Assembly (NCBI GenBank): GCA_965657135.1
Contig: CBFHNF010000006.1
Location: forward strand, 62,001-126,000
From: HIMB11 sp965657135
GTDB lineage: Bacteria > Pseudomonadota > Alphaproteobacteria > Rhodobacterales > Rhodobacteraceae
DNA length: 64,000 bases
Direction of reading: 5' to 3'
Part shown: one piece after another, positions 16,221 through 24,692 of the stretch
How positions within the stretch are numbered: position 1 is the stretch's first letter
Layout of the letters: every line of letters begins with the position of its first letter
Notes under the pieces: model-generated
The model's input: the letters and a program-made list of their open reading frames with translations, nothing else
Told to the model about the DNA's origin: nothing
Database searches by the model: none
Program-made: the position numbers and the translations under genes

Positions 16221-17354
16221 ATGTCATCAGCTATATCATTGCGCTCCGCAGCCAATGCAACCCGTGTTGCATTTATTGCCAATGGACTGGTCTTTGCCTC
16301 TTGGGCCCCCATAATTCCGTTTGCCAAGTCCAACACGGGGGTGGATGAAGCGGCGTTGGGATTATTGTTGCTCTGCTTGGGGATTGGATCAGTCGTCGCA
16401 ATGCCGGTCATTGGCTGGCTGTGCGCGCGATATGGGACGCGCCCTATGATCCTGATCAGCACAACCTTGGCAGCCTGCGTTTTGCCGCTGCTTGGATATT
16501 TAGATGAATATTTTGCGCTGGCAGTGGCGTTGTTGGTTTTTGGGGCCGCACTGGGAACACTAGATGTGGCTATGAATATACACGCCACCGAGGTGGAAAA
16601 ACGCAGCGAACGCGCGCTAATGTCTGGTTTTCATGGCATGTTCAGTGTTGGTGCGATTTGTGGCGCAGGGTTTGTCACACTGATGATCAGCTCTGGAATC
16701 GAACCGTTAACGGCTACGCTCTGCGTCTCTATTTGTGTGATAATTGCATTATTAGCGGTACAGTCACATTACCTGTCGACCAAGACCGAGGCCCCACAGC
16801 CATTTCGTCCGCCCAGCGGTATTGTAAGATGGTTGGCTATTTTAGCAGGTATCGCTTTTTTGATCGAAGGGGCCATTATGGATTGGGGCGCCTTGCTGAT
16901 GATCGAGCGTCGCGTATTTTCAATCGAACAAGCGGCCCTGGGTTACATTGCGTTTTCGATCACCATGGTGATTGGACGCCTAAGTGGTGATTTTGTTGTG
17001 CCCCGCATCGGTCGGCGTCTGGTTCTGATCGGCGGAGGCGCGCTGGTGGTTGTGGGCCTGATTGCGATCACAACAGTTCCCTCTCCTGCCCTAAACCTTG
17101 CTGGATTTGCAATTATTGGTTTGGGTGCTGCAAACTTAGTCCCTGTCGTGTTTTCCCTTGCCGGACAGCAACAGGATATGGATCCAAACATGGCCGTCGC
17201 ATCGGTTACATTTGTCGGATACACGGGCATTTTGCTGGGGCCTGCAATTATAGGATTTGGGGCGCAATTTACATCGCTCTCTTGGGCGATGGCCTCGCTT
17301 GCAGTACTGGGGGCAATTTATTTGATTTCACCAGTACACAAGGGCAGTTCCTAA
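16221..17354 (+). CDS. Major facilitator superfamily transporter (YbjJ-like)
   Basis: A 377-residue inner-membrane carrier with about twelve hydrophobic helices. It carries the loop 2-3 MFS motif in a weak form (GWLCARYGTRPM) and the stretch LDVAMNIHATEVEKRSERALMSGFHGMFS, which resembles the YbjJ/fucose-permease-like branch. The substrate is unknown. It is divergent from tig, and no regulator gene is adjacent. Confidence 0.85.
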   Translation: MSSAISLRSAANATRVAFIANGLVFASWAPIIPFAKSNTGVDEAALGLLLLCLGIGSVVAMPVIGWLCARYGTRPMILISTTLAACVLPLLGYLDEYFALAVALLVFGAALGTLDVAMNIHATEVEKRSERALMSGFHGMFSVGAICGAGFVTLMISSGIEPLTATLCVSICVIIALLAVQSHYLSTKTEAPQPFRPPSGIVRWLAILAGIAFLIEGAIMDWGALLMIERRVFSIEQAALGYIAFSITMVIGRLSGDFVVPRIGRRLVLIGGGALVVVGLIAITTVPSPALNLAGFAIIGLGAANLVPVVFSLAGQQQDMDPNMAVASVTFVGYTGILLGPAIIGFGAQFTSLSWAMASLAVLGAIYLISPVHKGSS

Positions 17355-17408
17355 ACAACACATGCGCGCATAACAGAAGTATCAATCGACATCCATGACA
17401 TTGCGGTG

Positions 17409-17436
17409 TTGACTTAGCCCAACATGATTCCATTAT
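17409..17436 (+). promoter_or_regulatory. Candidate promoter of the aldo/keto reductase gene
   Basis: TTGACT (17409-17414) and CATTAT (17431-17436), 16 bp apart, lie about 80 bases before the aldo/keto reductase start, in the gap after the MFS gene. Confidence 0.35.
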
Positions 17437-17515
17437 GCGTGAACACAAACACCTGTAGCCAAACATGCCGCAGGTCTGCATACAAGACAGAGTATAATCA
17501 GCGTCAGGACATCCA

Positions 17516-18499
17516 ATGCAAAAACGAAACTTGGGAACAATAGGGCCAGCCGTATCTGCAATTGGCCTGGGCTGCATGAGCTTTGCAGGTGCCTTTGGCG
17601 AAACAGATGAGGCAACCAGTCATCACTGTTTGGATGCCGCTGTTGATCATGGTATCAATTTTTTGGATACAGCAAATATTTACGGCATGGGTCGTTCGGA
17701 AAAGGTTTTGGGCAGCTGGCTTGCGCGCGCCAAACAAAACGTTGTCATCGCATCCAAGGTGGGCATTCAGCGCGACCCAAACCGTCCTGTGAACAATGAT
17801 CCCATGTATATTCGTTCAGAACTTGAGGGAACTTTACAGCGATTGGGAGTGGATTATATCGACCTATACTATCTGCATCGGCGCGATGAAACAGTTCCCC
17901 TTGCGGATGCGATTGGCACCCTCGTTGATTTGAAGAACGAAGGAAAAATTGGCGGTTATGGGTTATCCGAAGTTGCGCCTTATACTCTGCGCCTTGCACA
18001 TGAAATTCACCCCTGCCTTGCTGTGCAAAGTGAATATTCCCTATGGACGCGCCAACCAGAATTGGGAATGATTCAAGCCTGCAAAGAATTGGGCACTACC
18101 TTTGTTCCATTTTCCCCCCTAGCGCGTGGGGTCTTTGGTGAAACTTATCCAGATATTTCCCAAATGGCAGAAACGGATTTCCGCGCTGCGATCCCACGTT
18201 TTCAACCCGATCATTATGCCCGCAACATCGCCGCTATTGATCCTTTCAAAACCTATGCACGTGATCGCGGGTTTGGTGTTGCAGAACTGGCATTGGCCTG
18301 GGTTCTAAATCGTGGTGAACACCTGATCCCAATTCCAGGAACCCGCACAGCGCAACACCTTATAGACTGGGCCAATGCCGATCAAATCACACTAAGCCAA
18401 AACGATATGGCCGAGATTGACGCATTATTGCCAGTTGGGTTTGCCTTTGGTGATCGCTATTCCAATGCCCAATCCCGCACCGCTGAACGCTACTGCTAA
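17516..18499 (+). CDS. Aldo/keto reductase
   Basis: A 327-residue NADPH-dependent TIM-barrel oxidoreductase. The catalytic tetrad is visible as Asp in DTANIYGMG with its Tyr, Lys in VIASKVG, and His in YYLHRRD. The family signature GKIGGYGLSEV and the cofactor-binding C-terminal IPIPGTRTAQHL are present. These enzymes reduce aldehydes and ketones, and the substrate here cannot be predicted. It stands alone, 161 bases downstream of the MFS gene. Confidence 0.92.
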   Translation: MQKRNLGTIGPAVSAIGLGCMSFAGAFGETDEATSHHCLDAAVDHGINFLDTANIYGMGRSEKVLGSWLARAKQNVVIASKVGIQRDPNRPVNNDPMYIRSELEGTLQRLGVDYIDLYYLHRRDETVPLADAIGTLVDLKNEGKIGGYGLSEVAPYTLRLAHEIHPCLAVQSEYSLWTRQPELGMIQACKELGTTFVPFSPLARGVFGETYPDISQMAETDFRAAIPRFQPDHYARNIAAIDPFKTYARDRGFGVAELALAWVLNRGEHLIPIPGTRTAQHLIDWANADQITLSQNDMAEIDALLPVGFAFGDRYSNAQSRTAERYC

Positions 18500-18614
18500 T
18501 TCCGACCTATCGATCATATCCAAAGGCTACAATCCATTTATCCAAGCGACGTTTCTCGTCAACCAAATGAAAATTTCACAGCGCAGATGATGACTTATCC
18601 TTTCCATTGCAAAG

Positions 18615-18782
18615 ATGCTTAATCTGAGAACACGGCTTTCCAAGCTAGAAAAGCGGAACAAGCCAAAAAAGCAGCTGGTACGAATATACTGGGCTGATGG
18701 TACGTTCATCGCGAAATGCGCTACTAGAACCCAACTGTACATTTTGATCACGCTACCATTTGCGCGGGTATTGCAGCAATAA
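18615..18782 (+). CDS. Possible small gene remnant (55 aa) beside tRNA-Leu
   Basis: This 358-base gap (18500-18857) holds one short frame from ATG 18615 to TAA 18782. Its product has a basic, coiled-coil-like N-terminus (TRLSKLEKRNKPKKQ) and then VRIYWADGTFI. The pattern recalls small proteins found in alphaproteobacterial prophages, and a tRNA gene next to it is a typical integration site, so it may be a mobile-element remnant. There is no clear ribosome site. The rest of the gap shows nothing I can support. Confidence 0.25.
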   Translation: MLNLRTRLSKLEKRNKPKKQLVRIYWADGTFIAKCATRTQLYILITLPFARVLQQ

Positions 18783-18857
18783 AGGTGGATACGAGGGTGG
18801 ATAAAATATCCCTAAAAATGATAAGCCGCTGATTTACATGAATTTTTTTGCATTAAG

Positions 18858-18942
18858 TGGTGCGGGTGGAGGGACTTGAACCCCCACGCCTCGCGGCGCC
18901 AGAACCTAAATCTGGTGCGTCTACCAATTTCGCCACACCCGC
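18858..18942 (-). tRNA. tRNA-Leu(TAG)
   Basis: An 85-base class II tRNA with encoded CCA (18858-18860). The acceptor is GCGGGTG/CACCCGC, the anticodon arm CCAGA-TTTAGGT-TCTGG carries TAG, and a long variable arm (GCGCCGCGAGGCGT region) is present, as expected for leucine. Confidence 0.96.
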
Positions 18943-19473
18943 ACTGTCACGATCACATCGTGTTCGCGCTGATTAACAAAGTTTAACTTGGAATGTCGAG
19001 AGCAAAAACGCAGGTAAACACATTTTTTTTAATCCACCTAACTATCAGTTTGTTGACTGTACAGGCTCTGCTCTAAATCCGGTCGAAAAAGGACCAGCTC
19101 CGTCGATAGTGCGATTGACGCAATCAACAGGGTAAATAGAAAATGGATAATAAACATATACTTTAAAGGAGGATAGTGAATCCAACTCCTAACTTTTGAA
19201 ATCATAACTGTACACCACATCGATTCTTAACTTCTGTTAACATTTCGCGTCAAAAGCGTTCTTTTTTATGGCTAGATTGCGACTTGTGTTCTGCGTTTTT
19301 TTGGCCAGCGCCACTAAACAAGTTTTCATTTCGCCCAAAATTTATGCGCCTTGCTTAATTTTTGTGATGACGGTGTGATTTTTGCTCTCATTTTAAGCAG
19401 GTCGATGGCTAACTCTAGGCGGACAGCAGTGCATATGATTTACCCCAACCATTAATTGATGAGGAGACCAGCA
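18943..19473 (+). other. 531-base AT-rich gap upstream of glnB
   Basis: No confident gene. A minus-strand frame at 19038-19220 would encode about 55-60 residues with one hydrophobic helix, but it lacks a ribosome site. TTGCTT (19351-19356) and TGTGAT (19374-19379), 17 bp apart, form a weak promoter-like pair for glnB. I saw no sigma-54 -24/-12 element and no NtrC-type palindrome, although glnBA is usually nitrogen-regulated. Confidence 0.4.
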
Positions 19474-19812
19474 ATGAAAAAAATCGAGGCGATTATTAAG
19501 CCATTTAAACTGGACGAGGTCAAAGAAGCCCTTCAGGACGTTGGTGTTCAAGGTCTATCTGTCATCGAAGTCAAAGGGTTCGGACGTCAAAAAGGCCATA
19601 CCGAGTTATATCGCGGTGCCGAATATGTCGTTGATTTCCTGCCCAAAGTAAAAATCGAAGTCGTTTTGGATGACGATCAAGTTGACGCCGCCATCGAAGC
19701 CATCGTAGACGCGGCAAAGACCGAAAAAATTGGGGACGGTAAAATTTTTGTCAGCCCCGTAGAACAAGCCATTCGCATTCGCACCGGTGAAAACGGTTCG
19801 GACGCCCTTTAA
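19474..19812 (+). CDS. glnB: Nitrogen regulatory protein P-II
   Basis: A 112-residue trimeric signal protein that reports nitrogen and 2-oxoglutarate/ATP status to glutamine synthetase adenylyltransferase and NtrB. The T-loop with the uridylylation site Tyr51 (RGAEYVVDF) is intact, as are the B-loop (KTEKIGDGKIFV) and the C-loop (RIRTGENG). I chose ATG 19474 with GAGGAGA upstream. The frame extends to an earlier codon at 19456, but the family starts MKKIEAIIKPFKLDEVKEAL. It is followed 33 bases later by glnA in the usual glnBA operon. Confidence 0.97.
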   Translation: MKKIEAIIKPFKLDEVKEALQDVGVQGLSVIEVKGFGRQKGHTELYRGAEYVVDFLPKVKIEVVLDDDQVDAAIEAIVDAAKTEKIGDGKIFVSPVEQAIRIRTGENGSDAL

Positions 19813-19845
19813 TTTAACAGTTTCACGAGAGAGAGGAACAAAACC

Positions 19846-21252
19846 ATGAGCGCAAAAGACTTGCTCGCAATGATCGCCGACGAAGGTGCGGAATATGTTG
19901 ATATCCGTTTCACTGACCCTCGCGGCAAACTTCAGCACGTAACAGTGATGTCAGATCAGGTTGACCAAGACTTCATCGAAGAAGGCTTTATGTTTGATGG
20001 TTCATCCATCGCAGGCTGGAAATCAATTGAAGCATCTGACATGAAATTGATCATCGACACAGCAAGCGCATACGTCGATCCATTCTATGCTGAAAAAACG
20101 ATCTGCGTGCATTGTTCAGTTGTTGAACCAGACACCGGTGAAGCATATGAACGTGACCCACGCGGCACAGCACAGAAAGCAGAAGCGTACCTAATTTCAA
20201 CAGGTATCGGCGATTCAGCATTCATGGGTCCGGAAGCAGAATTTTTCCTATTCGACGACGTGCGTTTCCAAAACTCAATGAACAAAGTGTCATTTGAAGT
20301 GGATGCAATGGATGCATCATGGAATTCTGACACAGAATACGAAATGGGCAACACCGGCCACCGTCCAGGTATCAAAGGCGGCTATTTCCCAGTAAACCCA
20401 ATTGATGATGGCCAAGACATTCGTTCAGAAATGCTATCAACAATGAAGCGTTTGGGCATGAAAGTTGACAAGCATCATCACGAGGTTGCGTCTTGTCAGC
20501 ACGAGTTGGGATTGATCTTTGACAGCCTAACAAAACAAGCGGACGAATTGCAGAAATACAAGTATGTCATTCACAATGTTGCCCAAGCCTACGGCAAATC
20601 AGCGACATTCATGCCAAAGCCGATCGCAGGCGACAACGGCACAGGTATGCACGTAAACATGTCAATCTGGAAAGATGGGAAACCATTGTTTGCAGGCGAC
20701 AAATACGCGGACCTATCTGACGAGGCCCTGTATTTCATTGGTGGCATTCTAAAGCACGCGAAATCACTAAACGCATTCACAAACCCATCTACAAACTCTT
20801 ACAAGCGTTTGATCCCAGGGTTCGAAGCACCAGTGATGTGTGCCTATTCTGCACGTAACCGCTCTGGCTGTGTTCGTATCCCATGGACAGAGTCACCAAA
20901 GGCAAAACGCGTAGAAGCACGTTTCCCAGATCCCTCTGCGAACCCATACCTATGTTTCGCGGCCCTATTGATGGCTGGCCTAGACGGCATCAAAAACAAA
21001 ATCCATCCAGGCGAAGCAATGGACAAAAACCTATACGATCTTCCTGCGGAAGAGTTGGCAGAAATTCCAACAGTATGTGGTTCATTGCGCGAAGCGATGG
21101 AAGCCCTTCAGGCGGATCACGACTATTTGACAGCTGGTGGCGTTTTCACCAAAGATCAAATCGACGGATATATCGACCTGAAAATGGAAGAAATCGAAAC
21201 ATACGAACACACACCACACCCGGTGGAATACGGTATGTATTACAGCTGCTAA
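19846..21252 (+). CDS. glnA: Glutamine synthetase type I
   Basis: Makes glutamine from glutamate, ammonia and ATP as a dodecamer. It is 468 residues long. The N-terminal beta-grasp domain ends near 100, metal-site motifs MGPEAEFFLFD and GDNGTGMHVNMS are present, and the adenylylation site is Tyr397 in DKNLYDLPAEE, so activity can be turned down by GlnE. AGAGAGGA lies before ATG 19846. It forms an operon with glnB and ends in an intrinsic terminator. Confidence 0.98.
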   Translation: MSAKDLLAMIADEGAEYVDIRFTDPRGKLQHVTVMSDQVDQDFIEEGFMFDGSSIAGWKSIEASDMKLIIDTASAYVDPFYAEKTICVHCSVVEPDTGEAYERDPRGTAQKAEAYLISTGIGDSAFMGPEAEFFLFDDVRFQNSMNKVSFEVDAMDASWNSDTEYEMGNTGHRPGIKGGYFPVNPIDDGQDIRSEMLSTMKRLGMKVDKHHHEVASCQHELGLIFDSLTKQADELQKYKYVIHNVAQAYGKSATFMPKPIAGDNGTGMHVNMSIWKDGKPLFAGDKYADLSDEALYFIGGILKHAKSLNAFTNPSTNSYKRLIPGFEAPVMCAYSARNRSGCVRIPWTESPKAKRVEARFPDPSANPYLCFAALLMAGLDGIKNKIHPGEAMDKNLYDLPAEELAEIPTVCGSLREAMEALQADHDYLTAGGVFTKDQIDGYIDLKMEEIETYEHTPHPVEYGMYYSC

Positions 21253-21273
21253 TCAGCGCTGCGAGACCATTCG

Positions 21274-21302
21274 AAAACGCCCTGCAGTGCAGGGCGTTTT
21301 TT
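21274..21302 (+). terminator. Intrinsic terminator after glnA
   Basis: The stem ACGCCCTG/CAGGGCGT (21277-21284 and 21290-21297) is followed by TTTTTT. It lies about 22 bases after the glnA stop. Confidence 0.9.
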
Positions 21303-21389
21303 ATTGCTAATTTATGTGGAGCGGGGAAAAACATTCACACCTGTCGTGCACGCATCGTTGCCGTGCTTGGATCACATCGTCGTTAGGCT

Positions 21390-22127
21390 TTATGTCACTG
21401 GGGCATCCACGACAAACGTGTGAATGCCAAAAACAACCGCGCGTGAATTTGGCAACCGCATCAAAGTTTGACGTTCGCTGCGCAAATAACGTGCATGATC
21501 ACGTTCTTCATTTGGGCGACGGGCATGCATACTACGGGGTTGAAACAAGGATGGATCCGCATAGCGCAAAACATTATAACGCCACAGGGGACGGCCCACT
21601 TGAATACCATCGAACAGCCGTTGAACCCGCCGCGCGATTTGATCGTCATAGGGCTCAACAGGGTCGTGAATTCCGACTAAGCCTTGCATAAACTTCTCAG
21701 CCAAAAGCCAGCTGGCCGGAAAACATAGTACGGCAGCAGTCAAAACATGTTCATCTCCGCGCTGCTCCATAATTGCAAAGTCATTTTGCGCAAGTCGCCC
21801 AAGAGAGCGGATGGGATCATTCCATTCGATTGAAACACTGCGCCCGTCAGGGGTTTTGATAACATCTCCGATTTGTTGCATAATGTGCTGGCGTGTAAAA
21901 AAGTCGATAACATGTTCTAACAACTCGCGCGCAGCACGCATCGCAGATGGATCGATCGCAATGACCTGATCCCGTTTGTTGGCGATCAAGTCCTCTCTCA
22001 GTTTCATCTGCGCACCATAGGCATCATCAATCACCAACCAATGATCTGGATCAACGGGCGAAATACCCGGCAAGGGTTTTTCCCCTGACACATCAAAGGG
22101 AATGATTTTTTGTAAAATAACGCTCAT
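21390..22127 (-). CDS. Heme-dependent oxidative N-demethylase-like protein (DUF3445)
   Basis: A 245-residue protein of the DUF3445 family, whose characterised members use heme to remove methyl groups from secondary amines such as dimethylamine. Conserved stretches include LVIDDAYGAQMKLREDLI near the N-terminus, the ASWLLAEKFMQGLVGIHDPVEPYDDQI core, and the C-terminal LRSERQTLMRLPNSRAVVFGIHTFV. The gene is divergent from dddP. A perfect 16-bp palindrome lies 15 bases upstream of its ATG. Family assignment is good; the substrate (dimethylamine or another methylated amine) is inferred. Confidence 0.75.
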   Translation of the reverse strand: MSVILQKIIPFDVSGEKPLPGISPVDPDHWLVIDDAYGAQMKLREDLIANKRDQVIAIDPSAMRAARELLEHVIDFFTRQHIMQQIGDVIKTPDGRSVSIEWNDPIRSLGRLAQNDFAIMEQRGDEHVLTAAVLCFPASWLLAEKFMQGLVGIHDPVEPYDDQIARRVQRLFDGIQVGRPLWRYNVLRYADPSLFQPRSMHARRPNEERDHARYLRSERQTLMRLPNSRAVVFGIHTFVVDAPVT

Positions 22128-22142
22128 TTGTCAATGCTACCA

Positions 22143-22158
22143 ACCCAGTTAACTGGGT
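22143..22158. promoter_or_regulatory. Perfect 16-bp palindrome ACCCAGTTAACTGGGT
   Basis: A perfect dyad centred on GTTAAC, 15 bases upstream of the N-demethylase-like start. With no loop bases it is a poor RNA hairpin, so a protein-binding operator is more likely. A second GTTAAC-centred palindrome lies 145 bp away, next to dddP. Confidence 0.5.
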
Positions 22159-22290
22159 CAAAGAGAATATGTTCCAATACTATCAAAATCCAAACGAAGT
22201 GGCGTATTTTCGTCAGTCCGCATGTTTTCGCGGCGTTTAATCAACAACAACGACAGAAAACAGGTCGGATTCTGACGGTCTTACATTTGC

Positions 22291-22300
22291 GCGTTAACGC
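22291..22300. promoter_or_regulatory. Palindrome GCGTTAACGC upstream of dddP
   Basis: A perfect 10-bp dyad, centre to centre 145 bp from the ACCCAGTTAACTGGGT palindrome and 33 bases before the dddP ATG. It shares the GTTAAC core, which suggests a common regulator of the divergent pair. The core is short, so chance remains possible. Confidence 0.35.
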
Positions 22301-22333
22301 AGGCTAAAGTAAATTGACACCCGGAGTTTTGAT

Positions 22334-23677
22334 ATGAACGACCACTTTCGCGACTACCGTAAGATTGACCCAACCCGTGGCGCAACTTTGGGGGATGGCT
22401 CTCCAAATGATAACGATCGTGTTGAAATTGGGCCAACGCAATTGGCATTTCGCGAGTGGGAGGCTGCGGGACTAGTCCTTCCCAATCTGGTTCGTATGCG
22501 CGAATATCGTTGGAAACGACTAACACAGCATATTGTTGATCGTGGATATGGCGGGTTGTTGATGTTTGATCCCCTAAATATCCGCTATGCCACGGACAGC
22601 ACCAATATGCAGTTGTGGAATACGCACAATCCGTTTCGTGCAGTGTTACTGTGTGCCGATGGATATATGGTGATTTGGGATTATAAAAACTCCCCCTTCC
22701 TGTCTGAGTTCAATCCTTTGGTGCGCGAGCAACGTTCGGGTGCGGATCTGTTTTATTTTGATCGGGGCGACAAAGTTGATGTGGCCGCAGATGTGTTTTC
22801 GAACGAAGTGCGCATTTTAATGGACGAACATGCAGCCGGCAATCATCGCCTAGCCGTTGACAAAATCATGTTGCATGGTTTGCGTGCCTTAGAAGCGCAA
22901 GGATTTGAAATCATGGAAGGCGAAGAAGTCACGGAAAAATCCCGCGCCATCAAAGGACCAGACGAAATTTTGGCGATGCGATGCGCATCCGTTGCATGCG
23001 AAAACGCCGTTGCCGAGATGGAGCGGATCACCCGACGCGATGTCCCCTCTGGCACGATGAGCGAAGACGCTATCTGGGCCGTGCTGCACGCAGAAAATAT
23101 CAAACGTGGCGGCGAATGGATCGAAACACGCCTGCTGGCATCGGGGCCGCGCACAAATCCATGGTTCCAAGAATGCGGTCCGCGTCTTGTACAAAATAAT
23201 GAAATCGTTGCTTTTGATACGGATCTGGTGGGGTCTTATGGCATTTGTGTCGATATTAGTCGCACGTGGTGGGTGGGTGATGAGCCCCCACGCCCTGACA
23301 TGGTTTATGCAATGCAACAAGCGCACGAACATATAATGACCAATATGGACATGTTGAAACCTGGCGTGCATATGCGCGACTTGACATTTAACGGCCATAA
23401 ATTGGACGCGCATTTCCAGAAACAGAAATATGGCTGTATGATGCACGGTGTTGGATTGTGCGATGAATGGCCCCTTATTGCCTATCCCAGCAACTTTGTT
23501 GATGGCGCATACGATTATACATTGGAAGCGGGTATGGTTTTATGTGTCGAAGCCTTGGTAAGTCCAGAAGGCGGTGATTTCTCAATTAAGCTTGAGGATC
23601 AAGTTTTAATCACCGAAAATGGATATGAAAACCTAACCAAATACCCATTCGATCCCGCTTTGATGGGACAGGGCTAA
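22334..23677 (+). CDS. dddP: DMSP lyase DddP (M24 metallopeptidase fold)
   Basis: Cleaves the algal osmolyte dimethylsulfoniopropionate to dimethyl sulfide and acrylate. It belongs to the M24 'pita-bread' fold but is not a peptidase. At 447 residues it matches characterised roseobacter DddP. All six metal ligands fall at exactly the published positions: Asp295, Asp297, Asp307, His371, Glu406 and Glu421. Strong blocks are KIDPTRGATLGD at the N-terminus and MHGVGLCDEWPL around His371. It is divergent from the N-demethylase-like gene. Its stop codon overlaps that of the convergent LytTR gene. No acrylate-use genes are adjacent. Confidence 0.96.
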   Translation: MNDHFRDYRKIDPTRGATLGDGSPNDNDRVEIGPTQLAFREWEAAGLVLPNLVRMREYRWKRLTQHIVDRGYGGLLMFDPLNIRYATDSTNMQLWNTHNPFRAVLLCADGYMVIWDYKNSPFLSEFNPLVREQRSGADLFYFDRGDKVDVAADVFSNEVRILMDEHAAGNHRLAVDKIMLHGLRALEAQGFEIMEGEEVTEKSRAIKGPDEILAMRCASVACENAVAEMERITRRDVPSGTMSEDAIWAVLHAENIKRGGEWIETRLLASGPRTNPWFQECGPRLVQNNEIVAFDTDLVGSYGICVDISRTWWVGDEPPRPDMVYAMQQAHEHIMTNMDMLKPGVHMRDLTFNGHKLDAHFQKQKYGCMMHGVGLCDEWPLIAYPSNFVDGAYDYTLEAGMVLCVEALVSPEGGDFSIKLEDQVLITENGYENLTKYPFDPALMGQG

Positions 23678-24444
23678 GTCGTTTCGCGGATCAACAGCGT
23701 GCGCTCGCGTGCCCATTCTTCGACCTCGACGCGCCGCGTACGCGCCACCGCAATCTGTGCGCCGTTTACCAGTACGATGTTCAAGCGATCTTCGTCACCC
23801 TCTAGGTGCAAAATGGAATGCGTCGCAATCCAGTAAGAGCGATGTGGTTGAATACCGTCAATATCGTTTAAAATCTGCATAAGATCGCGGAAACGCGATC
23901 TTTCAACATACTCACCACTTTTGGTCAAAATACAAACCCGATGCTCCATAGCCTGAATATACAAAATATCCAAAACCTTTAGTTCATGATCCCCGAGCAT
24001 GATCGTGTCAGTCTCCTGCGTTCCGCCCCGTTTTTCAATAATTGTCACGAAAAAACAGTAAAACAACCATTCGAAAATGATCAATCGAACCAGCACGACT
24101 GGATACATTTCAGTCCAACTGCCAAAGTGTGGTACGCTATAGGGATCTAAGATTGGAGCCATCCAAACAACAAATTGAACGACAACGAAAACAATCAAAA
24201 ATATCCAGATCAGAGGATAATAAATGGCGTTGCGTGTGTCTGGAAACAAGAATGCATGCAACAGAAGTAACATCACATGTGTAGAAACGTAGATTACCGC
24301 AGACAAACTCACGATGACCGCGACTCGAAGAAATCCGCCAAAGGTCTTCATATTATCTGGTGAAATAAACGTATTAATCAATACGACAGCAGCGACAAAG
24401 CCCCAAAACGTAGAATTTTTCAGAATATCCAACGCCCGTTGCAT
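23674..24444 (-). CDS. Membrane-bound LytTR-family transcriptional regulator
   Basis: About 256 residues. Four hydrophobic helices occupy roughly residues 12-130 (for example IWIFLIVFVVVQFVVWM). A C-terminal LytTR DNA-binding domain follows at about 155-250 (VLDILYIQAMEHRVCILTKSGEYVERSRFRDLMQIL... SYWIATHSILHLEG). This layout allows a membrane signal to act directly on DNA. I chose ATG 24444 because the helices start just after it. The frame is open to 24642, but that extension looks non-coding and overlaps the purB leader. It is divergent from purB and converges on dddP with overlapping stops. The target is unknown. Confidence 0.8.
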   Translation of the reverse strand: MQRALDILKNSTFWGFVAAVVLINTFISPDNMKTFGGFLRVAVIVSLSAVIYVSTHVMLLLLHAFLFPDTRNAIYYPLIWIFLIVFVVVQFVVWMAPILDPYSVPHFGSWTEMYPVVLVRLIIFEWLFYCFFVTIIEKRGGTQETDTIMLGDHELKVLDILYIQAMEHRVCILTKSGEYVERSRFRDLMQILNDIDGIQPHRSYWIATHSILHLEGDEDRLNIVLVNGAQIAVARTRRVEVEEWARERTLLIRETT

Positions 24445-24692
24445 GTTGGTGTGATGCGTCGGACAGAAAGGAACGCGAATTTGTATTTCTCGGGCGCGAT
24501 AATTCACAACTTTAGACCAGCTCGTACTGCAAATTATATCCTTCAGGTCACAGATATATACCCCTACATCAAGCCTGAAAATGAATAGTCCGCGGCCTAC
24601 TGGGTGAATTGCCGCAGAATGTTTCACCGACTTGCCGAGCATTACAATCAGAGGTAAACGAAGCCAACTCTCAAATTACGAAAGGTAATCTT

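Noticed and set aside
19222..19473. Sigma-54 promoter and NtrC sites for glnBA
   Set aside because: I looked for TGGCAC-N5-TTGCW and dyad TGCAC...GTGCA elements and found none.
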